In this document: one piece after another, positions 17,930-26,524 of the stretch
Position numbering within the stretch: the stretch's first letter is position 1
Layout: the number at the start of each line of letters is the position of its first letter
NCBI RefSeq assembly: GCF_000968055.1
Contig: NC_022538.1
Location: 558,001 to 622,000 of the forward strand
Source: Alteracholeplasma palmae J233
GTDB lineage: Bacteria > Bacillota_I > Bacilli_A > Acholeplasmatales > Acholeplasmataceae
Direction of reading: 5' to 3'
DNA: 64,000 nt
Program-made: the position numbers and the translations under genes
Notes under the pieces: model-generated
The model's input: the letters and a program-made list of their open reading frames with translations, nothing else
What the model was told of the DNA's origin: nothing
The model's database searches: none

Positions 17930-19302
17930 TGAATGATACGATTGTTATAGGATCTGTTATTACAATTACAATTTGTATGCTTGTCCTAATATACATATTT
18001 ATAAAAAAAATCAAAAAAGAAAAACTCAGTGCCGTTGAAGAAAAACAAATGATTTCTGAGGATTCTTTAGCATATCCGCTATTCTTAAAGTATGTAGACC
18101 AAAAAATTAAAACAGAAAAGAAAAATAGTTTCTTTACGTTGATATGGGTAAATATAGATAATTTTATTGAAATTACTGATAATTATAATGAAAAAGATAG
18201 TGATATCTTAATCAATGAAATTCATTATCATCTATCAAATGTTATCCCAAAAGGAACTAAAATAGGATATGGACCAAGAAAAGAAGCTATCTTGATTTAC
18301 CTTCCTGCAATTTATCCAGAAGAACAAATGATAACACTTGCTAAAACAATTAAAAAGGCATCTGAAGTAAAAGTAAGAATATTTGAAGATATTACTATTC
18401 AAAAGACATCAACTGTTTCATACGCAACATATCCATTACAAGGAACAGATGCTAAAACACTTATTAACGGATTAAAGATGGCTATTTATATTTCCGAACA
18501 TACAGGCGGAAACATCATTAAACCATACAGTGCGGATATGAATAAAAATCAGGAATATATTGATTTTTATTATGAATTAAAACAAGCAATACAAAAAAGA
18601 GAATTTAATTTCTTATATCAACCCATTGTTTACTTAAAAGATCATAAAATAAAGGGATTTGAAGCTTTATTAAGATGGAATCATAAAGAAAAAGGACTTC
18701 TAACTCCAGATAAATTTTTAAATATCTTAGAAAATTCAGGTGATATTAACTGGATTGGCCTATGGGGTTTAGAAACTGTTGTTAAAACGATAGAAGAAAT
18801 AAAAAAATACTCAAAAGAAGCATTTACTTTTCATATTAATATCAGTTTAAGACAATTATTAAACTCAGAGGTTGTTTCTGAATTTCAAAAAATCATCACT
18901 AAATATCGTGCATCATCTGAAAAAATCGTCTTAGAACTATTAGAATTTAGTACTGCAGTCTTACAAGATGAAATGATAAAAACCATTTTAAAACTTAAAA
19001 ATATAGGATTTAAATTATCAGTTGATATTAGTGACATTGACTTTCAAATCTTAACTAAAATAGAGCAATACCAAATTGATATTGTTAAATTAGATCATAA
19101 GTTCCAAAAAATAGACAACCAATTGATGAAACAAAAGTTCTTAGAAACATTAAGCCAAATGAAAAATATTACAGTTGTAGTAGAAGCCATTGAAAATAAA
19201 GAACAAGAACAAGCAGCAATAAAAAATAACTTTATCTATGGACAAGGTTATTACTATGATAAACCATTAGAAAAAATAGATTTAATTGAAAGAATCAAGT
19301 AA
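17929..19302 (+). CDS. membrane-anchored degenerate GGDEF-EAL protein
   Basis: 457 aa, one TM helix (about 5-25). The GGDEF-like domain (about 45-195) has GPRKEA in place of the signature. The EAL-like domain (about 215-455) keeps FEALLRW, NISLRQL and IVKLDHKF but replaces the DDFGTG loop by DISDID and the AEGVE motif by VEAIE, losing the second metal-binding Asp. Hence it is more likely a c-di-GMP receptor or a partner of the preceding phosphodiesterase than an active enzyme; that is inference from missing residues. Overlaps the preceding gene by one base, so co-translated with it. The riboswitch promoter begins 17 nt after its stop. Confidence 0.82.
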   Translation: MNDTIVIGSVITITICMLVLIYIFIKKIKKEKLSAVEEKQMISEDSLAYPLFLKYVDQKIKTEKKNSFFTLIWVNIDNFIEITDNYNEKDSDILINEIHYHLSNVIPKGTKIGYGPRKEAILIYLPAIYPEEQMITLAKTIKKASEVKVRIFEDITIQKTSTVSYATYPLQGTDAKTLINGLKMAIYISEHTGGNIIKPYSADMNKNQEYIDFYYELKQAIQKREFNFLYQPIVYLKDHKIKGFEALLRWNHKEKGLLTPDKFLNILENSGDINWIGLWGLETVVKTIEEIKKYSKEAFTFHINISLRQLLNSEVVSEFQKIITKYRASSEKIVLELLEFSTAVLQDEMIKTILKLKNIGFKLSVDISDIDFQILTKIEQYQIDIVKLDHKFQKIDNQLMKQKFLETLSQMKNITVVVEAIENKEQEQAAIKNNFIYGQGYYYDKPLEKIDLIERIK

Positions 19303-19318
19303 CTTATTATCAAATGAT

Positions 19319-19347
19319 TTGACTTTTGATAAAAATAATAATAAAAT
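19319..19347 (+). promoter_or_regulatory. promoter of the first c-di-GMP riboswitch operon
   Basis: TTGACT at 19319-19324, 17-nt spacer, TAAAAT at 19342-19347. Predicted start near 19354 puts the transcript 5' end exactly at the aptamer's P1 strand. Confidence 0.75.
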
Positions 19348-19353
19348 ATAGCT

Positions 19354-19460
19354 ACAATGTAACAAAGGCAAAACTACTGAAAGGTAGTGACGCAAAACTA
19401 AAGGGCCTTTTAAATGGTAGCCAGTTGTCATTTTTCTTGACAGCTGGTTTTTTTGTTTTT
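19354..19460 (+). ncRNA. c-di-GMP-I (GEMM) riboswitch with intrinsic terminator
   Basis: Diagnostic elements in order: GGCAAAAC (19367 onward), a P2 hairpin closed by a GAAA loop, the invariant GACGCAAA (19389-19396), then AAAGGGCCTTTTAAATGGTAGCC of P3 split across 19400-19422. The 3' end overlaps a terminator: CCAGTTGTCA pairs with TGACAGCTGG (one G-U) and is followed by seven T. The 5' segment AATG-T-AAC can pair with GTT-GT-CATT, which is also the 5' arm of the terminator; ligand-stabilised P1 would then prevent termination, an ON switch. Aptamer identity is seen directly; ON logic is inference. Confidence 0.9.
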
Positions 19461-19476
19461 TAAAGGAGGTGGTCAT

Positions 19477-20175
19477 TTGAAATTATCAAGTATTTTCAAA
19501 ACAGGCGTTAAGACAACTAAAGCAAAAGTGATTGCAATATTAGTTCCAGCCTTTATTATTACAGCAACTATTGCATTTCTAACGTTTTATGGACAAAATA
19601 CAGGCAATTTTTCAATTAACATCGATGAGTCTGCACAAATGAAAAATATTTCTATTGCAACAAGTCCGCTTTCAAAAGATAATCAAAAAATTGTGAGAGT
19701 TTCATCTAATCCAATAACCCCAATTAGCTCTGAGAGTTTAGTTTCAACTAAATTACCAGAAATCAAAAATAATGAATCTGGTATGTATCATTCAAGAAAT
19801 TTTATTGCACAAACCTTTTATATTAAAAATGAAAGTGAAACATTGTCAGTTACATTAAGCTATCACTTAATTATTACAGAAGTAGCAAAACAAAAGATAA
19901 CAAGTGATTTTAAGCTTCACCCGATTATTAGAGTGATGATCATAGATGGAGAAACAGAAAACATCTTTGAACCTAATGATAGCAATGATGAAATGGCTAA
20001 TAAAAAGTTTAACGAAGGTTCTCTTATCATTAACGAAAAATCGGCAGTTTTAAATGCAAAACAAGAAAGAAAATACATATTTATCATGTGGTATGACTTA
20101 AAGGCTATCACCCCGGAAACAAAAGAACCTCCTGCATTAAAGTTTCAGTTAAACTTTAAGACTGAGGAGGAATAA
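19477..20175 (+). CDS. single-pass anchored protein, possible TasA-like accessory
   Basis: 232 aa. The start is TTG at 19477, chosen because a perfect AAAGGAGGT lies 6 nt upstream; no ATG is available nearby. A long cationic N-terminus leads into one TM helix (about 18-37) and an extracytoplasmic domain of about 190 residues with beta-sandwich-like alternating strands. Unlike its neighbours it has no F-A-W-F signal-peptide end and the hydrophobic segment is far from the N-terminus, so it probably stays anchored. No confident family. First gene behind the riboswitch, two bases before the next start; it could be the base or initiator of the fibre, like TapA for TasA (inference). Confidence 0.65.
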   Translation: MKLSSIFKTGVKTTKAKVIAILVPAFIITATIAFLTFYGQNTGNFSINIDESAQMKNISIATSPLSKDNQKIVRVSSNPITPISSESLVSTKLPEIKNNESGMYHSRNFIAQTFYIKNESETLSVTLSYHLIITEVAKQKITSDFKLHPIIRVMIIDGETENIFEPNDSNDEMANKKFNEGSLIINEKSAVLNAKQERKYIFIMWYDLKAITPETKEPPALKFQLNFKTEEE

Positions 20176-20176
20176 A

Positions 20177-21088
20177 ATGAGAAAGATATACTTTTCCTTC
20201 ATCGCAGTTTTAGCAGTCTGTCTTACTTTAACAGTTAGCGCATTTGCTTGGCTTAATATAAGTAATATTACATTAGTTGAAGGTATCTATTTAAAAGCAG
20301 GTTCTGGTGACTTATTAGAATTATCCCTTGATGGAATAACTTATAATAAAACCTTAGATCAAAATAGGATAAAAAACAGCCTTAAAAATCTTAAAATAAA
20401 ACCTATTTCAACAAACGACGGAAAAACATTTTATACTAATCCATATCAAAAAAACGATGCACAAGCAAGAAAAAATATAGACTATATGAGCTTTGAAATC
20501 TGGTTTAGAATTACCCCAGAAGAAAACATTTCAGATGAATCAGTCTATAAAGATATTTATTTAGTGAATCATCAACAAGTTACTTATGAACAAAAAGAAA
20601 ATGCTAAAGGCACTTTTATTACCTCAAAAGGTAAACAGTTTAAAAGTGATATAGACTTTAAACTTTCAGAAGAAACAGAGATTAAAAAAACGAAAGTGAA
20701 TACCTATTACGCAAAAGATGCAATGAGAATAGGTGTAGTAAGTAATGATGAAACAAAATTTATACTTGATCCAAGTGGCGTAGAAAAAAATAATTACGCA
20801 TATGGTGCTTTAGATTATTATAATAAAAAGATGCAAACCCATCTTATACCTCCAGTAAATCATATAGAAACGATAACTGAATTATCGGTATTATCTAAAA
20901 ATAAGGCAAATACAATTGAAGACAATAAGTCCCATATAACAACTCTAGAAAAAAAAGACAATAGTTATATTGGCAGAGCTACAATTAATATTTGGCTTGA
21001 GGGTTGGGATCCATATGCATTGGATGCGATTATCAAAGATAATGTTTATATACAATTAGAATTTATAGCAGTAATAAAAGAAAATTAA
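20177..21088 (+). CDS. SipW-type signal peptide, TasA/camelysin-like surface protein (minor subunit?)
   Basis: 303 aa. Seen: signal peptide with two Lys/Arg residues, hydrophobic core and the SAFAW end typical of substrates of SipW-type peptidases; a mature domain that ends with ATINIWLEGWDPYALDA followed by IQLEF, the same ending as the next gene's product. Both also share a KAGSGDLLELSLDG / QAAQGGFLLSSDG start after the signal. Hence paralogous subunits of one structure, with this one longer and less regular. GAGGAGGAATAAA precedes the ATG. TasA-like fibre role is inferred from the signal peptide class and adjacent SipW genes. Confidence 0.75.
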   Translation: MRKIYFSFIAVLAVCLTLTVSAFAWLNISNITLVEGIYLKAGSGDLLELSLDGITYNKTLDQNRIKNSLKNLKIKPISTNDGKTFYTNPYQKNDAQARKNIDYMSFEIWFRITPEENISDESVYKDIYLVNHQQVTYEQKENAKGTFITSKGKQFKSDIDFKLSEETEIKKTKVNTYYAKDAMRIGVVSNDETKFILDPSGVEKNNYAYGALDYYNKKMQTHLIPPVNHIETITELSVLSKNKANTIEDNKSHITTLEKKDNSYIGRATINIWLEGWDPYALDAIIKDNVYIQLEFIAVIKEN

Positions 21089-21107
21089 AAATAAGGAGAC
21101 TTTAAAA

Positions 21108-21974
21108 ATGAAAAATTTAACAACTAAAATAGTTACATCAGTATTAGCATTAGTTTTAACAGTAGCAGCACTTGGAACAGGTGTATTTGCTTGGTTCACA
21201 ATTAACAATCAAGCTAAAGCAACAGGATTTGAAGGTCAAGTACAAGCAGCACAAGGTGGTTTCTTACTAAGTTCAGACGGCACTAATTATACAACTTCAC
21301 TTGATTTAAATGAAATTTTAAAAGATAAACTATCAAAACTTAAATTTAAAGATTTAACTACTAAAGATGGTATTAGCTTTGTTGATTCTAATAATAAGGA
21401 AGCATTAGAAACAAGTTATATTACATTTGATCTAAATTTTATTGCAATTAATTTTACAGAAGTATTTGTAACAACAGACATTACTGGAGATACAACTTCA
21501 TGGAAATCAGAATATGCTGTAGATGGTGTTAATGTTGGCGATACTTTAGTAAGTAGTGCAGCAAACGCTTTAAGAGTTGCTTATGTTACAGAGGATAAAA
21601 CAGTAAAATATGTAGAAGCATCACAAGATTATAATGGAACAGGTTCTATTGCTGGAACAGCTAAGAAAAATACACAAGGTATTTTAACAAAAGAAACAAA
21701 TTTTGCTTACCAATATTTAGTAAAATCAGGTTCTACAAAAGCATTTGATGCAACTAAGGAAACAGTACTAGTTGCAGATGAAGCTAAGAGATTAGGTAAT
21801 ACAGACGCAAAAGTCTTAACATTAACAAAAACTGAAGCTCCAGCAGATTATGCTGAATATACAAACGCAGGTAAATTAACTGTAAACATCTGGATTGAAG
21901 GATGGGATGCAGAAGCATTTAATGCTATTTTAAATGGTAAAGTCAAAGTAGACTTTAACTTCCAAGCTAAATAA
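21108..21974 (+). CDS. SipW-type signal peptide, TasA-like surface protein (probable major subunit)
   Basis: 288 aa. Signal peptide with hydrophobic core and GVFAWF end (residues 24-30), Ala/Thr/Gly/Asn-rich mature part of about 258 residues, conserved C-terminal NIWIEGWDAEAF and a final beta strand VKVDFNF. Codons are more uniform than in neighbours and it is the only gene of the operon followed at once by a strong hairpin without U-run (21994-22017), a layout that often protects an abundant mRNA segment; hence the guess that it is the major subunit. AAGGAGAC lies upstream. Family: TasA/camelysin-like, by signal peptide and context rather than by clear domain match. Confidence 0.75.
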   Translation: MKNLTTKIVTSVLALVLTVAALGTGVFAWFTINNQAKATGFEGQVQAAQGGFLLSSDGTNYTTSLDLNEILKDKLSKLKFKDLTTKDGISFVDSNNKEALETSYITFDLNFIAINFTEVFVTTDITGDTTSWKSEYAVDGVNVGDTLVSSAANALRVAYVTEDKTVKYVEASQDYNGTGSIAGTAKKNTQGILTKETNFAYQYLVKSGSTKAFDATKETVLVADEAKRLGNTDAKVLTLTKTEAPADYAEYTNAGKLTVNIWIEGWDAEAFNAILNGKVKVDFNFQAK

Positions 21975-21993
21975 TCATAAAACTAATTTGTGG

Positions 21994-22017
21994 TAAGAGG
22001 CTTATTAAAGCCTCTTA
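21994..22017 (+). repeat. perfect stem-loop between the major surface protein gene and sipW
   Basis: TAAGAGGCTT (21994-22003) and AAGCCTCTTA (22008-22017), 10 perfect pairs, ATTA loop. The 3' side lacks a U-tract, so it is more likely an mRNA-processing/stabilising hairpin or partial attenuator than a full terminator. Confidence 0.7.
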
Positions 22018-22055
22018 TTACAAAACTATTAAAAAAGTTATATAAGAGGTAGACA

Positions 22056-22766
22056 ATGAAAGAAAATAAAAATATCTTCAAAAAAACTATATCGATGATA
22101 CTCAATATCTTTTTTTATGTAATGATCCTTATCTTATTAATTTTTTCAATAGTGAATTTAACAACTAAAAGTGTTGATCAAATACCATCTTTATTCAATA
22201 AAGGATTTGTTACAGTTTTATCAGACTCAATGAATGGTAAACATACAACATATAAGGTAGACTCATTTAAAAAAGATGCATTAGTATTTGTTAGAATGAT
22301 TGATGAAAAGGAAGCATTAAAAATAGGTGATGTTGTTGTTTTTTATGGACAACTAGACTTAGATAATCCTTCTGTAAAAGCATTTATCATTCACCGTATT
22401 GTGCATATTGAAAATGATTACATCTACACACAAGGCGATAAGGTAAATGAATTAAGACCCTATGACAAAGATTCTTTAAACAATCAAAACTATGAAATTA
22501 ATAAAAGAAGTGATGTTAAAGCGATTGCTACAAGCAAAATAGAAAATATTGGCGGGACAATCAACTATTTAAGAACTCCAAGTGGGTTTGGGTTATGCAT
22601 CTTACTTCCAATTTTAATTTTATTAATCATTCAATTTGCTATATTAGTCATTCGTATTATCAATAAAAATAAAATAGAACTTAAAAATAAGTATGAAACA
22701 GAAAAAGAACTTATGAAACAAGAAATATTAAAAGAATTAGAAAAAAACAAACAAGGAGATCAATAA
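22056..22766 (+). CDS. SipW-like signal peptidase I (S26B) 1
   Basis: 236 aa membrane peptidase that would cleave the F-A-W-type signal peptides of the neighbours. Seen: TM about 14-36, catalytic Ser58 in VLSDSMNG, GDVVVFYG strand near 91-98, His113 in IIHRIV (ER/SipW type use His where bacterial type enzymes use Lys), Asp128 in TQGDKV and Asp137, then a second TM about 177-200 and a charged coiled tail. All catalytic positions of the S26B subgroup are present. Follows the hairpin at 21994; coupled to the AAA gene 2 nt downstream. Confidence 0.88.
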   Translation: MKENKNIFKKTISMILNIFFYVMILILLIFSIVNLTTKSVDQIPSLFNKGFVTVLSDSMNGKHTTYKVDSFKKDALVFVRMIDEKEALKIGDVVVFYGQLDLDNPSVKAFIIHRIVHIENDYIYTQGDKVNELRPYDKDSLNNQNYEINKRSDVKAIATSKIENIGGTINYLRTPSGFGLCILLPILILLIIQFAILVIRIINKNKIELKNKYETEKELMKQEILKELEKNKQGDQ

Positions 22767-22767
22767 T

Positions 22768-24306
22768 ATGCAAGAATTTTCACGTTGGTATATAGAAATT
22801 CTCCAAAAAATTGGTGAAGGCTTTATTGACTTCTTTAAAGGCATTTATCAGTTTTTCGTTAATGTATTCATTAAAACTCCATCAGATGCATTTAAAAGTT
22901 TTGTTGATGCATCTAGTAATTTTACAATAGTAAGTTGGATAACAGCTTTTATTGTTTTAATTATTAATATTATTTTTATAGTTGCTTTTTTCTATCTGCT
23001 TTTTCAGTACTTAAAAAAATATATTAGATTTACAAAAAAAGAAATTGACAAGGATTTATTATTAAATGAAATTAATGAACTTAATAAAACTCTTATTAAT
23101 GTAACTAATGAAAAAAATGCTATTCTAGCTATTAAAACAGATTTAGCGCCTCATAAAGGCATACAAAGTACCCTCATCAGTTATAGTAATGAAGATGAAA
23201 AAAAAGATCATACAGAAGATTCAAGATTTGTTAAACTAATAGAAGTAGATGAAACATATCAATATAAAATTATGCAAACTAACATGCATGAAGATGATAT
23301 GATTAATTTAAATGAGCTCGTTAAACGATTTATTAATTTTTCTGCCTCACAACTGAATTTATACTATACAGAAAAAACTGTATCTATTTTTATAGCAGGC
23401 ATGGCTACTTCTAAAACAATGATTTTAGAAGGTATCTCAGGAACTGGTAAAACATCTTTACCTTACGCATTTGGTAAATTCTTTAATAACGATGCATCAC
23501 TGATATCTGTACAACCTTCATGGAGAGATAGAACAGAGTTACTTGGTTACTTGAATGAATTTACTAAAAAATTTAATGAAACAGATTTCTTAAAATCTAT
23601 CTATGAAGCAAGCTATAGAACAGATATTAACTTTATTATTTTAGATGAAATGAATCTTGCAAGAGTTGAATATTACTTTGCTGATTTTCTATCAGTATTA
23701 GAATTACCAGCAAAAGAAAAATGGCTCATTGATGTGACAGCTGATCAAAACTCAAAAGATCCAATCCATCTTAAAGGAGGCAAACTTTTATTACCACAAA
23801 ATATTTGGTTTGTAGGAACTGCTAATAAAGATGATTCTACCTTTACAATCACAGATAAAGTTTATGATAGAGCTGCCTCAATAGAAATGAATGATAAGGC
23901 TAAATTTATTGATGCTAAGCCTACTGCTAATATCCATATGAGTTATGAATATTTAAATGAACTATTCACTAAAGCCCAAAAAGACTATCCAATTGAGATG
24001 AAGACATTAGAAAATCTTAATTTACTTGATGAATATATTTCAAGTAAGTTTAAAATAACATTTGGTAATCGTATTATGAAACAGATTAAAGAATTTATTC
24101 CTGTTTATGTTGCCTGTGGCAAAGATGAAATAGACGGGCTTGATTATTTAGTCTCAAGAAAAATAATCCGTAAATTTGAAACACTTAATTTAGCTTTTTT
24201 ACAAAAAGATTTAGAAAATTTAATTAAATACCTAGATAAACTATTTGGAAAAGACAACTTTTTAACAACTAAACAAATGATTAAAGAATATATCAGAGAG
24301 AATTAG
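22768..24306 (+). CDS. membrane-anchored McrB-like AAA+ ATPase
   Basis: 512 aa. N-terminal amphipathic region, a TM helix about 52-78, a heptad-like segment about 85-115, then an AAA+ domain like the GTPase/ATPase subunit McrB: Walker A GISGTGKTS near 222, Walker B INFIILDEMNLARVE near 286-300, sensor-like VGTANKDDST near 350 and a C-terminal helical lid. Classical McrB has a cytosolic DNA-binding N-terminus; here it is replaced by a membrane anchor. Lies between two SipW peptidase genes in the riboswitch operon and is followed by a DUF2357/McrC-like gene. Suggests a membrane remodelling or assembly ATPase for the fibre rather than restriction (inference). Confidence 0.85.
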   Translation: MQEFSRWYIEILQKIGEGFIDFFKGIYQFFVNVFIKTPSDAFKSFVDASSNFTIVSWITAFIVLIINIIFIVAFFYLLFQYLKKYIRFTKKEIDKDLLLNEINELNKTLINVTNEKNAILAIKTDLAPHKGIQSTLISYSNEDEKKDHTEDSRFVKLIEVDETYQYKIMQTNMHEDDMINLNELVKRFINFSASQLNLYYTEKTVSIFIAGMATSKTMILEGISGTGKTSLPYAFGKFFNNDASLISVQPSWRDRTELLGYLNEFTKKFNETDFLKSIYEASYRTDINFIILDEMNLARVEYYFADFLSVLELPAKEKWLIDVTADQNSKDPIHLKGGKLLLPQNIWFVGTANKDDSTFTITDKVYDRAASIEMNDKAKFIDAKPTANIHMSYEYLNELFTKAQKDYPIEMKTLENLNLLDEYISSKFKITFGNRIMKQIKEFIPVYVACGKDEIDGLDYLVSRKIIRKFETLNLAFLQKDLENLIKYLDKLFGKDNFLTTKQMIKEYIREN

Positions 24307-24309
24307 AAA

Positions 24310-25881
24310 ATGAAAAGACGATATGATGTAGAACTATTTCATGACATCTTAATAAGTGCTTTAAATAAACTAGAAATAGAAACAGACTTCCCTAGTGTTT
24401 TTTACCAAGCATTTTCAGATGGAATAAATCAGACATCTTTCCACCACTATTCTGAAACTAAGGAATTTGATGAATCGTGGATATCTAAAATAGAACTATA
24501 TTACCCTAGCCTTGAAAAAATTACAAAAACATTAAAATCGAATTTAAAGTATCAAGAAGATATCACAATCATTGAAAAAGCAAAAAAAATTGATAGTAAA
24601 TCAGTAAGACATTTAGCTTCTCATACACAATATATTAAAGAAGTAAAACCCTATGTGATTCCTAAAAAAATACTAGTTAACCATTCAGAAATTGAATATG
24701 GTATTTATGAAAATAGAATGATTATGACTTTAATTGATAAATTACAACTTTTTATTGAAAAAAGACTAGAAATTATCAGTAATTATCAAAGTTTAGAAAA
24801 AGATACATTTAAGCATCATTCTAAAATGAAACTTGATGAACAAGACTATGAGATCTCAATTGAAATCAGTAAAAATGGCTATGAGAAGACAGACGTTAAT
24901 ACTAGCATTTTACAAAGAGCTAAACACTTATATAAACTTATTAATGGTCTTAAAAATAGTGAGTTTATGAGTTTATTAAGGGGACAAAAACAAGTAGTGG
25001 CTCCTATTATGAAAACTCAAATTATCTTAAAAAATCCAGATTATAAAAATGCATATCAATTATGGCTTTTCTTAGATCAATATGAAACATTAGGATATAA
25101 AGTTTTTACTACTAATAAGCAAAAACAAATAGACTCGATTTATCAAAAACATATTCTAAATAATATATTGCAATTATTTTCTACATATTTTTTACATGAT
25201 AATAAAAGTGATATTTCATATTATAATCCTGTTGAAAAAACTTATAAAACACACTTAAAAACAGTAGATTATATTGAAAAACCTAAAGAAATTGCCCCTA
25301 TTAAAATAGATGAAACAGATTCCAATGAGTATTTATTATATCAACTCGCTAAACAATTTGGTAAAATGGTAACAAGCAAAGAAAAAAATACGACAAGATT
25401 TAAAGAATCAGTTAAAAGACTAAATGAAATAACAGATCAAATTATCTTTAAAAATCTTAATTCCAATTTAAATGAAAATGTCATAATAGGTATTAATAAT
25501 CATGATTTAGAAAACAAAAAGTTATCTGAACTTGAAGATAAATATGAAAAGATTCAAATTTATAGAAAACAAAAACAAAAAGACTTAGAATCTATTATTA
25601 ACTTTGAAAAAAAGATTCAAGCAGAATATGAAACTTTACAAAATAGTGCTTTAACTGAAGTTAAAGAACAGTCAAATGAACCATTTATAGAAAATTTTAA
25701 ACAAGAATCGTTATTACTAGATAAAAAAATTGCAAAGTTAAAAGAAAAATATCGTAAAGAATTGCTTAATATCAAGCAAAAACAAAAAGAAAAATTAAGA
25801 AAACAAAAAGAGAAAAACAAGTTAAAACTAAAAAAAGAAACAGATAAACAAAAAGAAAAGTTAAAAAAAATAAAAAAATAG
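24310..25881 (+). CDS. DUF2357/McrC-like protein, partner of the McrB-like ATPase
   Basis: 523 aa, cytosolic by composition. The central part has SVRHLASH near 98 and EYGIYENRMIMTLIDKL near 136-152, a stretch recalling the VYENR-x-x-K helix of DUF2357 proteins that pair with McrB-type ATPases. I cannot find a PD-(D/E)xK nuclease motif like that at the C-terminus of McrC; instead the last ~130 residues are a highly charged Lys/Glu coiled coil ending in a poly-basic tail. Start 3 nt after the ATPase stop, so an obligate pair. Function unknown; probably a stator or regulator of the ATPase (inference). Confidence 0.7.
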   Translation: MKRRYDVELFHDILISALNKLEIETDFPSVFYQAFSDGINQTSFHHYSETKEFDESWISKIELYYPSLEKITKTLKSNLKYQEDITIIEKAKKIDSKSVRHLASHTQYIKEVKPYVIPKKILVNHSEIEYGIYENRMIMTLIDKLQLFIEKRLEIISNYQSLEKDTFKHHSKMKLDEQDYEISIEISKNGYEKTDVNTSILQRAKHLYKLINGLKNSEFMSLLRGQKQVVAPIMKTQIILKNPDYKNAYQLWLFLDQYETLGYKVFTTNKQKQIDSIYQKHILNNILQLFSTYFLHDNKSDISYYNPVEKTYKTHLKTVDYIEKPKEIAPIKIDETDSNEYLLYQLAKQFGKMVTSKEKNTTRFKESVKRLNEITDQIIFKNLNSNLNENVIIGINNHDLENKKLSELEDKYEKIQIYRKQKQKDLESIINFEKKIQAEYETLQNSALTEVKEQSNEPFIENFKQESLLLDKKIAKLKEKYRKELLNIKQKQKEKLRKQKEKNKLKLKKETDKQKEKLKKIKK

Positions 25882-25893
25882 GAGAATAGTCAA

Positions 25894-26502
25894 ATGAAAC
25901 TAGGCTTGAAAAGAATATTAAAACTAATTTCATTGTCTCTACTTATCATTTTAGTGATATTCTTGATATTTAATTTAATCTCTTTAACTAGAAAAAAACC
26001 AATTCCTATTTTTGGTTATCGCTATTCATTAGTTGTCAGTGACTCTATGAAACAAGAAATTCCTAAAGGGTCTTATATTCTTTATAAGGAACAAGAAAAG
26101 TATGAATTAACAGATATCATTGTCTATGAAAGTAAATATGATCATAGACTCATTGTCCATGAAATTATTAATATAACTTCAAATGGATTTGAAACTAAAG
26201 GAACTAATAATCATGTAAGTGATCAGAAAAGAACAGATGCTTATCAAGAAGATTATATTAAAGGAAATCAAATACTAGGAAAAGTTATTGGGCATTCTAA
26301 TCTTTTTGGCCTAGGAAACATTTTACTTAATAAAACAGGAAATATCATTTTATTTGTGATTGCCATTATTTTTATATTATTTATTATTCAAGTACACGAA
26401 TTAATTAAACATCTTAAAAAAAGACAAGAAGAAAAATACAAAAAAGAATTAGAAAAAGAAGTTAAAAAAGAGTTAGAAGAAATCGAAAAACTTGAATTAT
26501 AA
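25894..26502 (+). CDS. SipW-like signal peptidase I (S26B) 2, divergent active site
   Basis: 202 aa. TM about 10-30, Ser51 in VVSDSMKQ, His89 in LIVHEI (followed by Glu rather than the usual Arg), TKGTNN where most relatives have KGD-type sequence, Asp110 retained, second TM about 148-170, charged C-terminal coil. The paralogue 1 gene upstream keeps the canonical residues, so this copy has either a shifted specificity or reduced activity. Last gene of the first riboswitch operon; the second riboswitch promoter begins inside its last codons (-35 at 26492). Confidence 0.82.
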   Translation: MKLGLKRILKLISLSLLIILVIFLIFNLISLTRKKPIPIFGYRYSLVVSDSMKQEIPKGSYILYKEQEKYELTDIIVYESKYDHRLIVHEIINITSNGFETKGTNNHVSDQKRTDAYQEDYIKGNQILGKVIGHSNLFGLGNILLNKTGNIILFVIAIIFILFIIQVHELIKHLKKRQEEKYKKELEKEVKKELEEIEKLEL

Positions 26503-26520
26503 CTAGAAATATAGTATAAT
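26492..26520 (+). promoter_or_regulatory. promoter of the second c-di-GMP riboswitch operon
   Basis: TTGAAT at 26492-26497, 17-nt spacer, consensus TATAAT at 26515-26520. The -35 lies inside the 3' end of the preceding peptidase gene. Confidence 0.8.
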
Positions 26521-26524
26521 ATAC

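Noticed and set aside
22768-25881. McrBC-type restriction system
   Set aside because: No nuclease motif seen in the partner, the ATPase is membrane anchored, and the genes sit in an operon of signal peptidases and surface proteins.
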